Shown in pieces: positions 44,701 through 53,995 of a stretch of 64,000 bases of DNA; position 1 is the stretch's first letter, and each line of letters begins with the position of its first letter. A program made the translations under genes and the position numbers. The notes under the pieces were generated by a model that saw nothing but the letters and a program-made list of their open reading frames with translations, ran no database searches and was not told the DNA's origin. This DNA is from Alterluteimonas quercicellularis (lineage in GTDB: Bacteria; Pseudomonadota; Gammaproteobacteria; Xanthomonadales; Xanthomonadaceae), in the NCBI RefSeq assembly GCF_021191635.1, contig NZ_JAIWPR010000020.1, positions 1-64,000 of the forward strand, in the 5' to 3' direction.

Positions 44701-45390
44701 ATGAGCGCGACCACTGTGGCCGTCATTCCTCCGATCCAGCGACCGGTGCACCCCCTCATGCCCACGCCGGCGACCATCGAACGTTTCCTGGTCCACTGCC
44801 ACCGCCGCCGGTACCCTCCGCGCACGGACATCTTCCGTCCGGGCGACCCCGCCGGCACCCTCTACTACGTCGTCAGCGGCTCGGTGAGCATCATCGCCGA
44901 GGAGGACGACGGGCGGGAGCTGGTGCTGGGCTACTTCGGCGCGGGCGAGTTCGTGGGCGAAATGGGGCTGTTCATCGACTCCGACAGCCGCGAGGTGATC
45001 CTGCGCACCCGCATCCAGTGCGAGCTGGCGGAGATCAGCTACGAGCGCCTGCAGCAGCTGCTCGAAGGCCCCCTGTCCCACGACGCCACCCGCATCCTCT
45101 ACGCGATCGGCGCCCAGCTGTCGCGGCGGCTGATCGACACCAGCCGCAAGGCCGGCCGGCTGGCGTTCCTGGACGTCACCGACCGCATCGTCCGCACCCT
45201 CCACGACCTGACCCGGGAGCCCGAGGCCATGAGCCACCCCGACGGCACCCAGCTGCGGATCTCGCGGCAGGAGCTGGCGCGGCTGGTCGGCTGCTCGCGC
45301 GAGATGGCCGGACGGGTGCTGAAGAAGCTCCAGGTCGACGGCAAGCTGCACGCCCGGGGCAAGACCATCGTCCTGTACGGGACCCGCTGA
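44701..45390 (+). CDS. clp: Clp-type CRP/FNR global regulator
   Basis: 229 residues from ATG 44701. It closely matches Xanthomonas Clp, the CRP homologue that binds c-di-GMP and controls virulence enzymes and polysaccharide in cell-cell signalling. An N-terminal cyclic-nucleotide fold (FRPGDPAGTLYYVVSGSVSI, GEFVGEMGLFI) precedes the dimer helix and an HTH: LRISRQELARLVGCSREMAG with recognition helix SREMAGRVLKKL. The usual C-terminal LYGTR is present. In-frame sequence before 44701 belongs to the speD-side spacer. A GNAT gene starts 6 bp after the stop. Confidence 0.96.
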   Translation: MSATTVAVIPPIQRPVHPLMPTPATIERFLVHCHRRRYPPRTDIFRPGDPAGTLYYVVSGSVSIIAEEDDGRELVLGYFGAGEFVGEMGLFIDSDSREVILRTRIQCELAEISYERLQQLLEGPLSHDATRILYAIGAQLSRRLIDTSRKAGRLAFLDVTDRIVRTLHDLTREPEAMSHPDGTQLRISRQELARLVGCSREMAGRVLKKLQVDGKLHARGKTIVLYGTR

Positions 45391-45395
45391 CCGCC

Positions 45396-45860
45396 ATGGG
45401 CCACGCCGATCCGGCCGCGCTGCCCGAGGCCGACCTGCGCAGCGCGTCCCTGGTCGACGCCGACGACGTCGCCGCGCTGCTGTCGGAGATGGGCTACCCC
45501 TGCGACGTCCACGATGCCGCCCAGCGCATCCGCGCGATCATCGACAACGACCGCCAGGCCCTGGTGGTGGCGCGCTGCGGCGGCGAGGTCTGCGGCCTGC
45601 TCGCGCTGGACTTCATGTACTACCTGCCGCTGGGCACCACCACCTGCCGGATCACCGCGCTGGTGGTGCGCAACGACGCCCAGGGCCGCGGCCTGGGCCG
45701 CCAGCTGCTGCGCGAGGCCGAGCGCCGGGCCCGCTTCGGCGGCGCGGCGCGGCTGGAGATCACCAGCGGCTCGCAGCGCACCGACGCCCACGCCTTCTAC
45801 AAGGCCTGCGGCTACAGCGACGGCACCCTGCGCTTCATCAAGCGGCTCGGCGACGCCTGA
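45396..45860 (+). CDS. GNAT family N-acetyltransferase
   Basis: 154 residues from ATG 45396. GCN5 fold with the acetyl-CoA loop RNDAQGRGLGRQLLREAE (motif A, Q/RxxGxG/A) near 92-109, preceded by CRITALVV and followed by LEITSGSQRTDAHAFYKACGY. The acceptor is unknown; aminoglycoside-like or metabolite N-acetylation is possible. It starts 6 bp after clp, so it is probably cotranscribed with it. Convergent with the HAD gene, 192 bp away. Confidence 0.9.
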   Translation: MGHADPAALPEADLRSASLVDADDVAALLSEMGYPCDVHDAAQRIRAIIDNDRQALVVARCGGEVCGLLALDFMYYLPLGTTTCRITALVVRNDAQGRGLGRQLLREAERRARFGGAARLEITSGSQRTDAHAFYKACGYSDGTLRFIKRLGDA

Positions 45861-45890
45861 GCCGCCCGCCGCGACCGCCCGGTCCCGGGC

Positions 45891-45907
45891 GCGCCGGCCA
45901 CCGGCGC
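45891..45907. repeat. Perfect hairpin downstream of the GNAT gene
   Basis: GCGCCGG, loop CCA, CCGGCGC (7-bp stem). A run of six T lies about 35 bp further on, too far for a standard terminator. Confidence 0.4.
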
Positions 45908-45993
45908 CGCCGCGCACGCACGGCGCTTCCGGAGCACGGTCATTTTTTCGCCACACGAGCGCGGAGCGCTTTCCGCTCAGGGACTTGGCGGGG

Positions 45994-46039
45994 TTGTCCA
46001 CAGCTTTGTACCGCCGCCATCCACATCGCGTGTGGATAG
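45994..46039. promoter_or_regulatory. Cluster of three DnaA-box-like 9-mers
   Basis: TTGTCCACA (45994-46002, plus), CCATCCACA (46017-46025, plus) and CTATCCACA (46039-46031, minus), against consensus TTATCCACA (8, 7 and 8 of 9). The last two also form a hairpin, ATCCACA/TGTGGAT with a 5-base loop. In the gap between convergent genes. No origin genes (dnaA, dnaN) are nearby, so a titration or regulatory site would be the more likely role, if any. Confidence 0.35.
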
Positions 46040-46052
46040 CGGGCGCCGCCGC

Positions 46053-46793
46053 TCAGCGCCGCTCGGGGCCCACCGGCTCGCCGCCGCGGTCGCGGCAGCC
46101 CCAGTTGAGGATCGGCGTGCCCGCCGGCAGCAGGCGGCGGAAGCGCTCCACCGCGCCGTGCTTGGGATTGACCACCACCGGGGCTTGCGCCGCGGCGAGC
46201 AGCGGCAGGTCGGCGGTGCTGTCGGTATAGGCGACCGCGACCGCGTGGTAGCCGGCCTCGCGCAGCATCCGCATCTTCTCTTCGGCATGGCAGTGCCGGG
46301 TGACCAGCACCGCGCCCGCGCGCGGACCGGTCTGGCTGCCGATGACCGGCACCGTCTCGTGGGCCACGAAGGCCAGGATCGCGCGCGCCAGTTCCGGCGG
46401 CGCGCCGGTGGCGACCACCACGCGGTCGCCGGCCATCCGGTGCCGGTGCAGGACCTCCAGCGCCGTCGGCAGCAGGCGCGCGCGGATCGCCTCGGCGTCG
46501 GCGGCGACGTAGCGGTCGATCAGCGCGTCCAGCGTGCGCGCGCCGCGCAGGCCGATCGTGCCGATCCAGACGAAGCCGGAGATGCCGCGGCGGCGCGTCG
46601 GCAGGCAGGCGATCATCGGCCCGAGCACCGGCGCGGCCAGCAGCGCCAGCGCGGTGCGCCAGGCGTGGCGCCGGATCAGCCAGGCGAAGAGATGGCTGCC
46701 GGAATCGCCGTCGTAGAGGGTGTGGTCGAAGTCGAAGACCACCGTCGGCGCGCCCTCGCGCTCGGCCGGGAAGGCCTGCGCCGGCGCGCTCAC
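46053..46793 (-). CDS. HAD-IB family phosphatase
   Basis: 246 residues. The start is GTG 46793 overlapping the trpC stop (GTGA), so it is coupled to trpGDC. Haloacid dehalogenase fold of the SerB-like IB group: motif [16 protein letters not shown] (nucleophile Asp in DFDHT), motif [14 protein letters not shown], motif III region [11 protein letters not shown] and motif [14 protein letters not shown]. The insert with [15 protein letters not shown] is hydrophobic and typical of the group acting on phospho-amino acids or glycerophosphates. Substrate not determinable. Coupling with trp genes may simply be for expression. Confidence 0.85.
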   Translation of the reverse strand: MSAPAQAFPAEREGAPTVVFDFDHTLYDGDSGSHLFAWLIRRHAWRTALALLAAPVLGPMIACLPTRRRGISGFVWIGTIGLRGARTLDALIDRYVAADAEAIRARLLPTALEVLHRHRMAGDRVVVATGAPPELARAILAFVAHETVPVIGSQTGPRAGAVLVTRHCHAEEKMRMLREAGYHAVAVAYTDSTADLPLLAAAQAPVVVNPKHGAVERFRRLLPAGTPILNWGCRDRGGEPVGPERR

Positions 46794-47608
46794 GGCGCGG
46801 CGTCCGCGCGAAACAGCGCGCGCAGGGCCGCCCCGGGGTCATCGGCGCGCATGAAGGCCTCGCCCACCAGGAAGGCGTGCACGCCGGCCGCGCGCAGGCG
46901 GGCGACGTCCTCGCGCGCGTGGATCCCGCTCTCGGTCACCAGCAGGCGCCCGGCCGGCACCCGGCCGCGCAGCGACAGCGTGGTGTCCAGCGAGACCTCG
47001 AAGCTGCGCAGGCTGCGGTTGTTGACGCCCAGCAGCGGCGCCCGCCCGCCCGCGGCGGGCAGGCGCAGGGCGCGCGCCAGCTCGTCGGCGTCGTGGACCT
47101 CCACCAGCACGTCCATGCCCAGCTCGCCGGCCAGCGCGGCCAGGTCGGCGAGGCGGGCGTCGTCGAGCGCGGCCACGATCAGCAGGATGCAGTCGGCCCC
47201 CAGCGCCCGCGCCTCGTGGACCTGGTAGGGATCGATGGTGAAGTCCTTGCGCAGCGCCGGCAGCGCGCAGGCGGCGCGGGCGGCGACGAGGTAGGCGTCG
47301 GCGCCCTGGAAGAAGTCGCGGTCGGTGAGCACCGACAGGCAGGCCGCGCCGCCCGCCTCGTAGCTGCGCGCGATGGCCTCCGGGTCGAAGTCGGCGCGGA
47401 TCACCCCCTTCGAGGGGCTGGCCTTCTTCACCTCGGCGATCACCGCCGCCCGGCCCTGCGCGACCGCCGCTTGCAGCGCCCGCGCGAAGCCCCGCGCCGG
47501 CGGCGCGTCGGCGGCGCGGGCGCGCAGCTCGGCCAGCGGCGTCGCCGCGGCGCGCTCGGACAGTTCGGCGCGCTTGCGCTCGAGGATGCGTTGCAGGATG
47601 TCGGACAT
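46790..47608 (-). CDS. trpC: Indole-3-glycerol phosphate synthase
   Basis: 272 residues; closes the ring of CdRP to give indole-glycerol phosphate. TIM-barrel marks are [19 protein letters not shown] (catalytic Lys), [38 protein letters not shown] and [17 protein letters not shown]. The PRAI domain (trpF) is absent, so this is the monofunctional form. ATG 47608. Follows trpD by 60 bp; overlaps the HAD gene by 4 bp. Confidence 0.97.
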   Translation of the reverse strand: MSDILQRILERKRAELSERAAATPLAELRARAADAPPARGFARALQAAVAQGRAAVIAEVKKASPSKGVIRADFDPEAIARSYEAGGAACLSVLTDRDFFQGADAYLVAARAACALPALRKDFTIDPYQVHEARALGADCILLIVAALDDARLADLAALAGELGMDVLVEVHDADELARALRLPAAGGRAPLLGVNNRSLRSFEVSLDTTLSLRGRVPAGRLLVTESGIHAREDVARLRAAGVHAFLVGEAFMRADDPGAALRALFRADAAP

Positions 47609-47668
47609 GGCGCGGGAGCGGGCTGCGAGGGGGGACGGTACCTTACCGTCCGCGGGGCGCGCGCGGGG

Positions 47669-48718
47669 TCATCGGCCCGCGGCGGACGCCGCGGCGAGTG
47701 CGCGCGTGGTCTCGACGAAGGCGTCGAGGCGGCGCCGCGCGCCGCCGTCGGCGATCGCCGCGCGGGCGCGCTCGATGCCCTCGGCCAGCGACGCCGCCAC
47801 CCCGGCCACGTACAGCGCCGCGCCGGCGTTGAGGACGACGATCTCCCGGGCCGGCCCCTCGCGGTCGGCCAGCACCTCGTGGACGATCGCCTTCGAGGCG
47901 GCCGCGTCGGCGACCCGCAGGTTGCGGCTGGCCGACATCGCGATGCCGAAGTCCTCCGGGTGCACCTCGTACTCCCGCACCTCGCCGTCGCGCAGCTCGC
48001 CGACCAGGGTGCCGGCGCCCAGCGAGATCTCGTCCATGCCGTCGCGGCCCCAGACCACCAGCGCGCGCTCGGCGCCCAGTTCCTGCAGCACGCGGGTCTG
48101 GATGCCGACCAGGTCGGGGTGGAACACCCCCATCAGGATCGCCGGCGCGCCGGCCGGGTTGGTCAGCGGGCCCAGGATGTTGAAGATCGTGCGCACGCCC
48201 ATCTCGCGGCGCACCGGCGCCACCGCCTTCATCGCCGGGTGGTGGACCGGCGCGAACATGAAGCCGATGCCGGTGCGGGCGATGGATTCGGCCACCTGCT
48301 CGGGCTGCAGCTCGATCGCCGCGCCCAGCGCCTCCAGCACGTCGGCGCTGCCCGACTTCGAGGACACGCTGCGGTTGCCGTGCTTGGCGACCTTGGCCCC
48401 GGCCGCGGCCGCGACGAACATCGAGCAGGTCGAGATGTTGAAGGTATGGGAACCGTCGCCGCCGGTGCCGACGATGTCGACCAGGCCGCTGCGGTCGGGC
48501 AGCGACACCGGCCGCGCCAGTTCGCGCATCACCGTGGCCGCGCCGGCGATCTCGCCCACCGTCTCCTTCTTCACCCGCAGGCCGGTGAGGATCGCCGCGC
48601 TCATCGTCGGCGAGACCTCCCCGCGCATGATCTGCCGCATCAGGTCGACCATCTCGTCGTGGAAGATCTCGCGATGCTCGATGGTGCGCTGCAGGGCTTC
48701 TTGCGGGGTGATGGGCAT
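47669..48718 (-). CDS. trpD: Anthranilate phosphoribosyltransferase
   Basis: 349 residues; joins anthranilate to PRPP. Family marks are [20 protein letters not shown] (PRPP loop), [38 protein letters not shown] and [17 protein letters not shown] 48718. It starts 57 bp after trpG; that spacer contains a short heptamer repeat. Monofunctional, not fused to trpG. Confidence 0.97.
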   Translation of the reverse strand: MPITPQEALQRTIEHREIFHDEMVDLMRQIMRGEVSPTMSAAILTGLRVKKETVGEIAGAATVMRELARPVSLPDRSGLVDIVGTGGDGSHTFNISTCSMFVAAAAGAKVAKHGNRSVSSKSGSADVLEALGAAIELQPEQVAESIARTGIGFMFAPVHHPAMKAVAPVRREMGVRTIFNILGPLTNPAGAPAILMGVFHPDLVGIQTRVLQELGAERALVVWGRDGMDEISLGAGTLVGELRDGEVREYEVHPEDFGIAMSASRNLRVADAAASKAIVHEVLADREGPAREIVVLNAGAALYVAGVAASLAEGIERARAAIADGGARRRLDAFVETTRALAAASAAGR

Positions 48719-48723
48719 TGTTC

Positions 48724-48751
48724 GGGATTGGGGATTGGGGATTGGGGATAG
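48724..48751. repeat. Tandem GGGATTG heptamers between trpG and trpD
   Basis: Three perfect copies (48724-48730, 48731-48737, 48738-48744) and an imperfect fourth, GGGATAG. It lies in the 57-bp trpG-trpD spacer. Similar heptamer runs are scattered in Xanthomonad genomes as far as I recall. Confidence 0.8.
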
Positions 48752-48775
48752 GCCACGCGGGGCGGGGTCGCGCGG

Positions 48776-49354
48776 TCAGCGGTCGAGGAAGTTCTTCAGC
48801 AGGGCGTGGCCGTGTTCGGTGAGGATCGACTCGGGGTGGAACTGCACGCCCTCCACCGGGTGCTCGCGGTGGCGCAGCCCCATGATCTCCTCGATCCCGC
48901 CGTCGTCGTGCTCGGTCCAGGCGGTGACTTCCAGGCAGTCGGGCAGGCTCTCGCGCTCGACCACCAGCGAGTGGTAGCGGGTGGCCTCGTAGCGGTCGGG
49001 CAGCGCGGCGAACACGCCCCGTCCCTCGTGCCGGATCGCCGAGGTCTTGCCGTGCATGATGCGGCCCGCGCGCACCACCTTGCCGCCGTAGGCCTGGCCG
49101 ATGGCCTGGTGGCCCAGGCATACGCCGAGGATCGGCGTGCTCGCCCCGAGCCGCTCGATGACCTCCAGCGACACCCCGGCCTCGTTCGGCGTGCACGGGC
49201 CCGGCGAGATCACGATGCGCTCCGGCCGCAGGCGCTCGATGGCGTCCACGTCGAGGGCGTCGTTGCGCTCCACCCGCACCTCGGCGCCCAGCGCCTGCAG
49301 GTACTGCACGAGGTTCCAGGTGAAGCTGTCGTAGTTGTCGAGCATCAACAGCAT
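48776..49354 (-). CDS. trpG: Anthranilate synthase component II (glutamine amidotransferase)
   Basis: 192 residues from ATG 49354 ([19 protein letters not shown]). Supplies ammonia from glutamine to TrpE. The class I amidotransferase triad is complete: the nucleophile Cys in [16 protein letters not shown], His and Glu in [14 protein letters not shown]; the oxyanion segment [12 protein letters not shown] is present. The open frame upstream to 49507 is not used. trpE is on the same strand but 1.3 kb upstream, beyond an opposite-strand oxidase gene. Confidence 0.97.
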   Translation of the reverse strand: MLLMLDNYDSFTWNLVQYLQALGAEVRVERNDALDVDAIERLRPERIVISPGPCTPNEAGVSLEVIERLGASTPILGVCLGHQAIGQAYGGKVVRAGRIMHGKTSAIRHEGRGVFAALPDRYEATRYHSLVVERESLPDCLEVTAWTEHDDGGIEEIMGLRHREHPVEGVQFHPESILTEHGHALLKNFLDR

Positions 49355-49530
49355 GGGTCGTTCCGCGATCGGGAAGGCGGCGTGGCGGCGCCGGCCGGCG
49401 GCTCGCCGGAGTCGCGGGCGTACCGGGCGGTCCACGCGGGGGCGCCAGCTTATCAGCCGCCGCGCGCCCGGCGCGGCGCGATGGGCTACCCTCGGCCGCG
49501 AATCCACCGCGCTCCGCCCCTGCCCGCCCC

Positions 49531-50676
49531 ATGCGCGCGACCGCCTTGCCCGACACGCCGTCCTCGCCGCCGCGCCGCCGCCTGCTCGGCGGCGCGCTCG
49601 CCGGCGGCGCGCTGCTGACGCTGGGCGGCTGCGCCACGCGCGCGGCCGGCCCCGCGCCGGCTACCGGCCGCCTCGCGCTGCCGATGCCGGACCTGGACCC
49701 GAGCCTGCTGATCCGCGAGGTCGCCGGGCTGCGCCCGTTCCGGCCGGCCGGCTTCCGGGTGGAGCCGGAGCGCTTCGGCGACACCCTGGTGATCCACCAC
49801 TACGGCCACGGCGGCTGCGGGGTGACGCTGTCCTGGGGCACCGCGGACCTCGCCCTGCGCCACGCGCTGGCGCAGCCCGAGCGCCGCGCGGCGGTGCTCG
49901 GCTGCGGCGCGGTCGGGCTGGCCACCGCGCGGCTGCTGCAGGACCACGGCTTCGAGGTCGCGATCTACGCCCGCGAGCTGCCGCCCGACACCGTGTCCAA
50001 CATCGCCGGCGCGCAGTTCGGGCCCAGCGGGCTGCTCGACGCCGAGCACCGCACCGATGCCTTCGGCGCCCGGCTCGCGCACGCCGCGCGCTTCGCCCAC
50101 CGCCGCTTCCAGCTGCTGCCGGGCGAGCGCTACGGCGTGCGCTGGATGCCGCTGTACTTCGTGTCGCGGCGTCCGGCGTGGTCGCCGGGCTGGGAATGGG
50201 CGCTGACGCCGGAGCTGTTCCGCGCGCGCACCCACGCGCCGGGCACGCACCCGCTCGGCGACCGCTACCTGCACGAAGTGCAGACCATGATCATCGAGCC
50301 GACGATCTACCTGCCGGCGATGACCGACGCCTTCCGCCTGGCCGGCGGCCGCATCGAGGTGCGCGAACTGAAGAGCCTCGACGACGTGCGCGCGCTGCCG
50401 GAGCGGCTGGTGGTCAACTGCACCGGCCTGGGCGCGCGCGCGCTGTTCGGCGATGCCGGCCTGCAGCCGGTGCGCGGCCAGCTGGCGGTGATCGTGCCGC
50501 AGCCGCAGATCGACTACGCGGTCATCGGCGCCGGCGGCACCTATCTGTTCCCGCGCCGCGACGGCCTGCAGCTGGGCGGCACCCACGAGCGCGGCGCGTG
50601 GTCCACCGTGCCGGATCCGGCCACCACCGCGGACCTCCTGGCGCGCCACCGGCGGCTGTTCGGCGGCCAGGACTGA
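49531..50676 (+). CDS. D-amino-acid-oxidase-like FAD oxidoreductase, exported, apparently circularly permuted
   Basis: 381 residues from ATG 49531. The N-terminus has twin arginines ([16 protein letters not shown]) and Cys in LGGCA, suggesting Tat export and lipid attachment. Residues 66-72 GLRPFRP and 91-103 [13 protein letters not shown] are motifs that close ordinary D-amino-acid oxidases, yet here they precede the FAD Rossmann motif [13 protein letters not shown] (124-136). The rest follows in normal order: [46 protein letters not shown] and GGTHERGAW, then the chain ends without a second copy. Likely oxidises a D-amino acid or similar amine in the periplasm. Opposite in strand to the trp genes. 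Confidence 0.82.
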   Translation: MRATALPDTPSSPPRRRLLGGALAGGALLTLGGCATRAAGPAPATGRLALPMPDLDPSLLIREVAGLRPFRPAGFRVEPERFGDTLVIHHYGHGGCGVTLSWGTADLALRHALAQPERRAAVLGCGAVGLATARLLQDHGFEVAIYARELPPDTVSNIAGAQFGPSGLLDAEHRTDAFGARLAHAARFAHRRFQLLPGERYGVRWMPLYFVSRRPAWSPGWEWALTPELFRARTHAPGTHPLGDRYLHEVQTMIIEPTIYLPAMTDAFRLAGGRIEVRELKSLDDVRALPERLVVNCTGLGARALFGDAGLQPVRGQLAVIVPQPQIDYAVIGAGGTYLFPRRDGLQLGGTHERGAWSTVPDPATTADLLARHRRLFGGQD

Positions 50677-50698
50677 AGCCGGGCCGGCGACGGTTCCG

Positions 50699-52198
50699 CT
50701 ACAGCCCCTGCGCCGCCTGCGCCACCGCGCGGAACAGCGCGCGGCCCTTGTTCATGGTCTCGTCCCACTCCCTGCCGGGATCGGAGTCGTAGACGATGCC
50801 GGCGCCGGCCTGCACGTACAGGCGGCCGTCCTGGATCACCGCGGTGCGGATCGCGATCGCGGTATCGGCGTCGCCGTGCCAGCCGATGTAGCCGACCGCG
50901 CCGGAGTACACGTTGCGCTTGACCGGTTCGAGGCTGCGGATGATCTCCAGCGCGCGCACCTTCGGCGCGCCGCTGACGGTGCCGGCGGGGAAGGTCGCGC
51001 GCAGCACGTCGGCGTAGCTCAGGCCGGGCTTCAGCCGCCCCACCACCTCGCTGACGATGTGCATGACATGGCTGTAGCGCTCGATGACGAAGCGCTCGCC
51101 CAGCGCCACGCTGCCCGGCTCGGAGACGTGGCCGACGTCGTTGCGGCCGAGGTCGATCAGCATCAGGTGCTCGGCGCGCTCCTTCGGGTCGGCCAGCAGC
51201 TCCGCCTCCAGCGCCTGGTCCTCCTCCGGCGTCGCGCCGCGCGGGCGGGTGCCGGCGATCGGGCGCACGGTGACCTCGCTCCCGCCGCCATCGGTGCGCT
51301 GCAGCCGCACCAGGATCTCCGGCGAGCTGCCGACCACCTGGGTGCCGCCGACGTCGAGGAAGTACATGTACGGCGACGGGTTCAGCGCGCGCAGGGCGCG
51401 GTACACGTCCACCGGCCTCGCGTTGAACGGCACCGACATCCGCTGCGAGAGCACCACCTGGAACGCGTCGCCCGAGGCGATGTACTCCTTGGTCTTCTCC
51501 ACCGCGGCGATGAAGCCCTCGCGGGTGAAGCCGGACACGAAGTCGGCCTCGTCCAGCGCCGCCGGCTGCAGCGTCTCCGGGTAGCCGGCGCCGCCCTGCC
51601 GCAGGCGGTGGGTCAGCGCGTCGAGACGGCGGCCGGCGCGCGCCCAGGCCTGCGGCTCGCGCGGGTCGGCGTGCACGATCAGGTACAGCCGGCCCTTGAG
51701 GTTGTCGAACACCGCGACCTCCTCGCTGCGCATCAGCAGGATGTCCGGCGTGCCCAGCTCGTCGCGCACGTCCTCGCGGACCCCGCGCGCCAGGCGCGGC
51801 TCGATGTACTCGATGCACTCGAAGCCGAACCAGCCGACCAGGCCGCCGGCGAACCCGGGCAGGCCCGGCAGCCGCGGCACCCGGTGCTCGGCGCGCAGGC
51901 GCTCGACCTCGGCGAACGGGTCCTCGACCTCGCGCGTCTCGATCGTCTCGCCGTACTCGCCGACCGTCAGCGTGCGGCCGCGGAAGGCGTACACCCGCGA
52001 GGCGGGCAGGCCGATGATCGAGTAGCGGCCGAAGCGCTCGCCGCCCTCGACCGACTCGAACAGGTAGGTGTACGGGCCGTCGGCGAGCTTGAGATAGACC
52101 GACAGCGGGGTGTCGAGGTCGGAGAGCACCTCGCGCACCACCGGGATGCGGGTATGGCCTTCGGCGGCGAAGCGGTCGAACTGCTGCTGGGTGATCAA
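50699..52198 (-). CDS. trpE: Anthranilate synthase component I
   Basis: 499 residues; converts chorismate with ammonia from TrpG to anthranilate. The N-terminal regulatory part has [33 protein letters not shown] (quoted in part: [16 protein letters not shown]), where tryptophan binds; the catalytic part has [34 protein letters not shown] and [18 protein letters not shown]. The start is TTG 52198 ([19 protein letters not shown]), matching close relatives; no ATG or GTG fits. A 16-codon ORF ending in Trp lies 50 bp upstream. Confidence 0.96.
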   Translation of the reverse strand: MITQQQFDRFAAEGHTRIPVVREVLSDLDTPLSVYLKLADGPYTYLFESVEGGERFGRYSIIGLPASRVYAFRGRTLTVGEYGETIETREVEDPFAEVERLRAEHRVPRLPGLPGFAGGLVGWFGFECIEYIEPRLARGVREDVRDELGTPDILLMRSEEVAVFDNLKGRLYLIVHADPREPQAWARAGRRLDALTHRLRQGGAGYPETLQPAALDEADFVSGFTREGFIAAVEKTKEYIASGDAFQVVLSQRMSVPFNARPVDVYRALRALNPSPYMYFLDVGGTQVVGSSPEILVRLQRTDGGGSEVTVRPIAGTRPRGATPEEDQALEAELLADPKERAEHLMLIDLGRNDVGHVSEPGSVALGERFVIERYSHVMHIVSEVVGRLKPGLSYADVLRATFPAGTVSGAPKVRALEIIRSLEPVKRNVYSGAVGYIGWHGDADTAIAIRTAVIQDGRLYVQAGAGIVYDSDPGREWDETMNKGRALFRAVAQAAQGL

Positions 52199-52247
52199 GT
52201 GCGGGCTCCACGATGGACGGACGGGCGGCGGTGAGGGCCTGTCAGCG

Positions 52248-52298
52248 TCACCATCGCGCGTGGGCGGCGTGCATCGGGAGCGGGCAGCGTCGGGACAT
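52248..52298 (-). CDS. Possible 16-codon leader ORF upstream of trpE
   Basis: Minus strand ATG to TGA coding MSRRCPLPMHAAHARW, with one Trp codon directly before the stop. It begins about 8 bp after a candidate -10 (TACAGT, 52306-52311), so it would be leaderless. No convincing pair of alternative hairpins follows, and a single Trp is weak evidence for attenuation. Could be chance. Confidence 0.2.
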   Translation of the reverse strand: MSRRCPLPMHAAHARW

Positions 52299-52305
52299 GG
52301 GGCGC

Positions 52306-52311
52306 TACTGT
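52306..52311 (-). promoter_or_regulatory. Candidate -10 element for trpE
   Basis: Minus strand TACAGT in CGCTACAGTAGCG, a small dyad, 108 bp before the TTG start. Four of six matches. Confidence 0.3.
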
Positions 52312-52358
52312 AGCGGCTGTGCGCGGGGCGCGCATGCGCGCGAGCGGTCGCGCGGCGG

Positions 52359-53294
52359 CTAGCGCGCCCGCGCCAGCAGCGGCGAATCCGCCGGCAGCGC
52401 CATCCGCAGCCGGCCGCGCACGCAGTCGATGCGGAAGCGTCGCGCCTCGACCGGCTCGCCGTCGAGATTGAGCGCCAGCGGCTGCTCCGATTCGATCTCG
52501 AGCCACGGCAGGCGCGCGCGTTCGGCCACCTGCTCCAGGGCCGCCGCCTTGCCTTCGCTGACGACCGCGCCGATGGTCGCGGCCACCTCGCCCGACAGCT
52601 CCGGCACCACGGTCACGTCCAGCAGCCCGTCGTCGACCAGCGCCTCCGGGCACAGCGCCTGCCCGCCGCCCGCCTGGCGGCCGTTACCCACGCCCAGCGC
52701 GATGAAGTCGCCCGCCCACTCGAAGCCCGGGCCGCGCAGCCGCGCCGGCGTCGGCTCGATGCGTCCCAGCCGCGCGATGCCGGTCAGGAAGTAGGCCAGC
52801 CCACCCAGCATCTTCTTCAGGCCCTCGCTGGTCTCCAGCGTGATCCGGGTGCCGAAGCCGCCGCTGGCGAGGTTGGCGCACCAGTGCACCGCGCCGTCGG
52901 CCTGCAGGCGCATCAGGTCGACCGGGACCGGCACGGCCGCGGCGATCAGCGCCAGCGCGTCGGCGGGCGCCTCGGGGATGCCGGCCGCAGTGGCGAAATC
53001 GTTGGCGGTGCCCAGCGGCAGCACCCCGAGCGCGGGCAGCGCCTCGGCGTCGTGGCCGGTGCCGGCGAGCGCGCCGGCCACCTCGCGCAGCGTCCCGTCT
53101 CCGCCGCCGGCGACCACGTGCGTGGCCCCGGCGGCGATGGCCTCGCGCACGTGGCGGTCGGCATCGCCGCCCTCCCAGGTCACCCGCACCGCCAGCCGCC
53201 GGCCGGCCTCGCGCTGCGCGGACACGGCCTCGCGCACGGCGTCGTCGCCCGCCGCCTTGCCGTTGAGGATCAGGAACCAGGAGGTGGCGGGCAT
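52359..53294 (-). CDS. YegS-type lipid kinase
   Basis: 311 residues; predicted to phosphorylate a lipid such as diacylglycerol or phosphatidylglycerol at the inner membrane. The DAGK catalytic fold shows [13 protein letters not shown] (first strand), [15 protein letters not shown] (the GGDGT nucleotide motif) and [15 protein letters not shown]; the C-terminal sandwich has [15 protein letters not shown] and [16 protein letters not shown] with the conserved DGE. All motifs are intact. ATG 53294. It sits alone on the minus strand, 160 bp before trpE and 212 bp after rraA. Confidence 0.92.
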   Translation of the reverse strand: MPATSWFLILNGKAAGDDAVREAVSAQREAGRRLAVRVTWEGGDADRHVREAIAAGATHVVAGGGDGTLREVAGALAGTGHDAEALPALGVLPLGTANDFATAAGIPEAPADALALIAAAVPVPVDLMRLQADGAVHWCANLASGGFGTRITLETSEGLKKMLGGLAYFLTGIARLGRIEPTPARLRGPGFEWAGDFIALGVGNGRQAGGGQALCPEALVDDGLLDVTVVPELSGEVAATIGAVVSEGKAAALEQVAERARLPWLEIESEQPLALNLDGEPVEARRFRIDCVRGRLRMALPADSPLLARAR

Positions 53295-53470
53295 GGGGCG
53301 TTCGCGGGGGAGGCGGGGGAGCGGACGCAGGGTCCGGCGCGGCAGTGTAGGCGCAGCGGCGCACCCGCCGCGAGCGCGCCGCCGTCATCGCGCCGTCACG
53401 AAAGACCCGGAACATGGGAGGCCATATCAGGGACGACGGGCGGAGGCGGGATTGCCTCCAATTTCTTCCG

Positions 53471-53503
53471 GCAACGGGCGCGCTCATCGGGCGCGCCCGT
53501 TGC
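53471..53503. terminator. 12-bp inverted repeat downstream of rraA
   Basis: GCAACGGGCGCG (53471-53482) pairs with CGCGCCCGTTGC (53492-53503) across a 9-base loop, starting 4 bp after the rraA stop. Very stable but with no U-tract on the minus strand, so termination efficiency is uncertain. Confidence 0.45.
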
Positions 53504-53506
53504 GCT

Positions 53507-53989
53507 TCAGGCGGTCTCCAGCGCCTCGGCGGCGACCACGATGCCGTCGGCATCGGCCCACAGCCGGTCGCCGGGTACGATCGCCGCGCCGCCGATCTCC
53601 AGCGCCACGTCGCGCAGGCCCTGCCCGCGCTTGTCGGTCCGGCGCGGGCAGACGCCCAGCGCGCGCACGCCCAGGTCCAGCCGCGCCAGGGCCGCGACGT
53701 CGCGCACCGCGCCGGCGACGACCACGCCGGCCCAGCCGTTCGCCACCGCCGCTTCGGCGAGCTGGTCGCCCAGCATCGAGCGGCGCAGCGAGCCGCCGCC
53801 GTCCACCACCAGCACCCGCCCCTCGCCCGGCGCGCTGACCGCCTCGCGCACGCGCGAGTTGTCCTCGAACGCCAGCACCGTGCTCACCGGCCCGGAGAAC
53901 GCGGCGCGGCCACCGTAGTCGCGCCAGGGCAGCGCGAGCACGCGCACGCGGTCGCCGTGGCGGTCGCACAGGTCGCAGGTGGAGAACAC
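53507..53989 (-). CDS. rraA: RraA-family regulator of RNase E / aldolase-like protein
   Basis: 160 residues. RraA fold: TCDLCDRHGD near the start, VSTVLAFEDNSRVREAV, LVVDGGGSLRRSMLGDQLAE and GVVVAGAVRDVAALARLDLG, with DRLWADADGIVV at the end. In E. coli RraA inhibits RNase E; other family members are oxaloacetate decarboxylase or HMG aldolases, and the G-x20-RD arrangement (VRD) would allow that too. The start is GTG 53989, 6 bp after the rpe stop (GAGGGG 12 bases upstream). Last gene of the J-protein/rpe/rraA group. Confidence 0.88.
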   Translation of the reverse strand: MFSTCDLCDRHGDRVRVLALPWRDYGGRAAFSGPVSTVLAFEDNSRVREAVSAPGEGRVLVVDGGGSLRRSMLGDQLAEAAVANGWAGVVVAGAVRDVAALARLDLGVRALGVCPRRTDKRGQGLRDVALEIGGAAIVPGDRLWADADGIVVAAEALETA

Positions 53990-53995
53990 GACCGT

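Noticed and set aside
45891-45950. Hairpin plus T-run after the GNAT gene as an intrinsic terminator
   Set aside because: The T-run is about 35 bp from the stem, too far for intrinsic termination.
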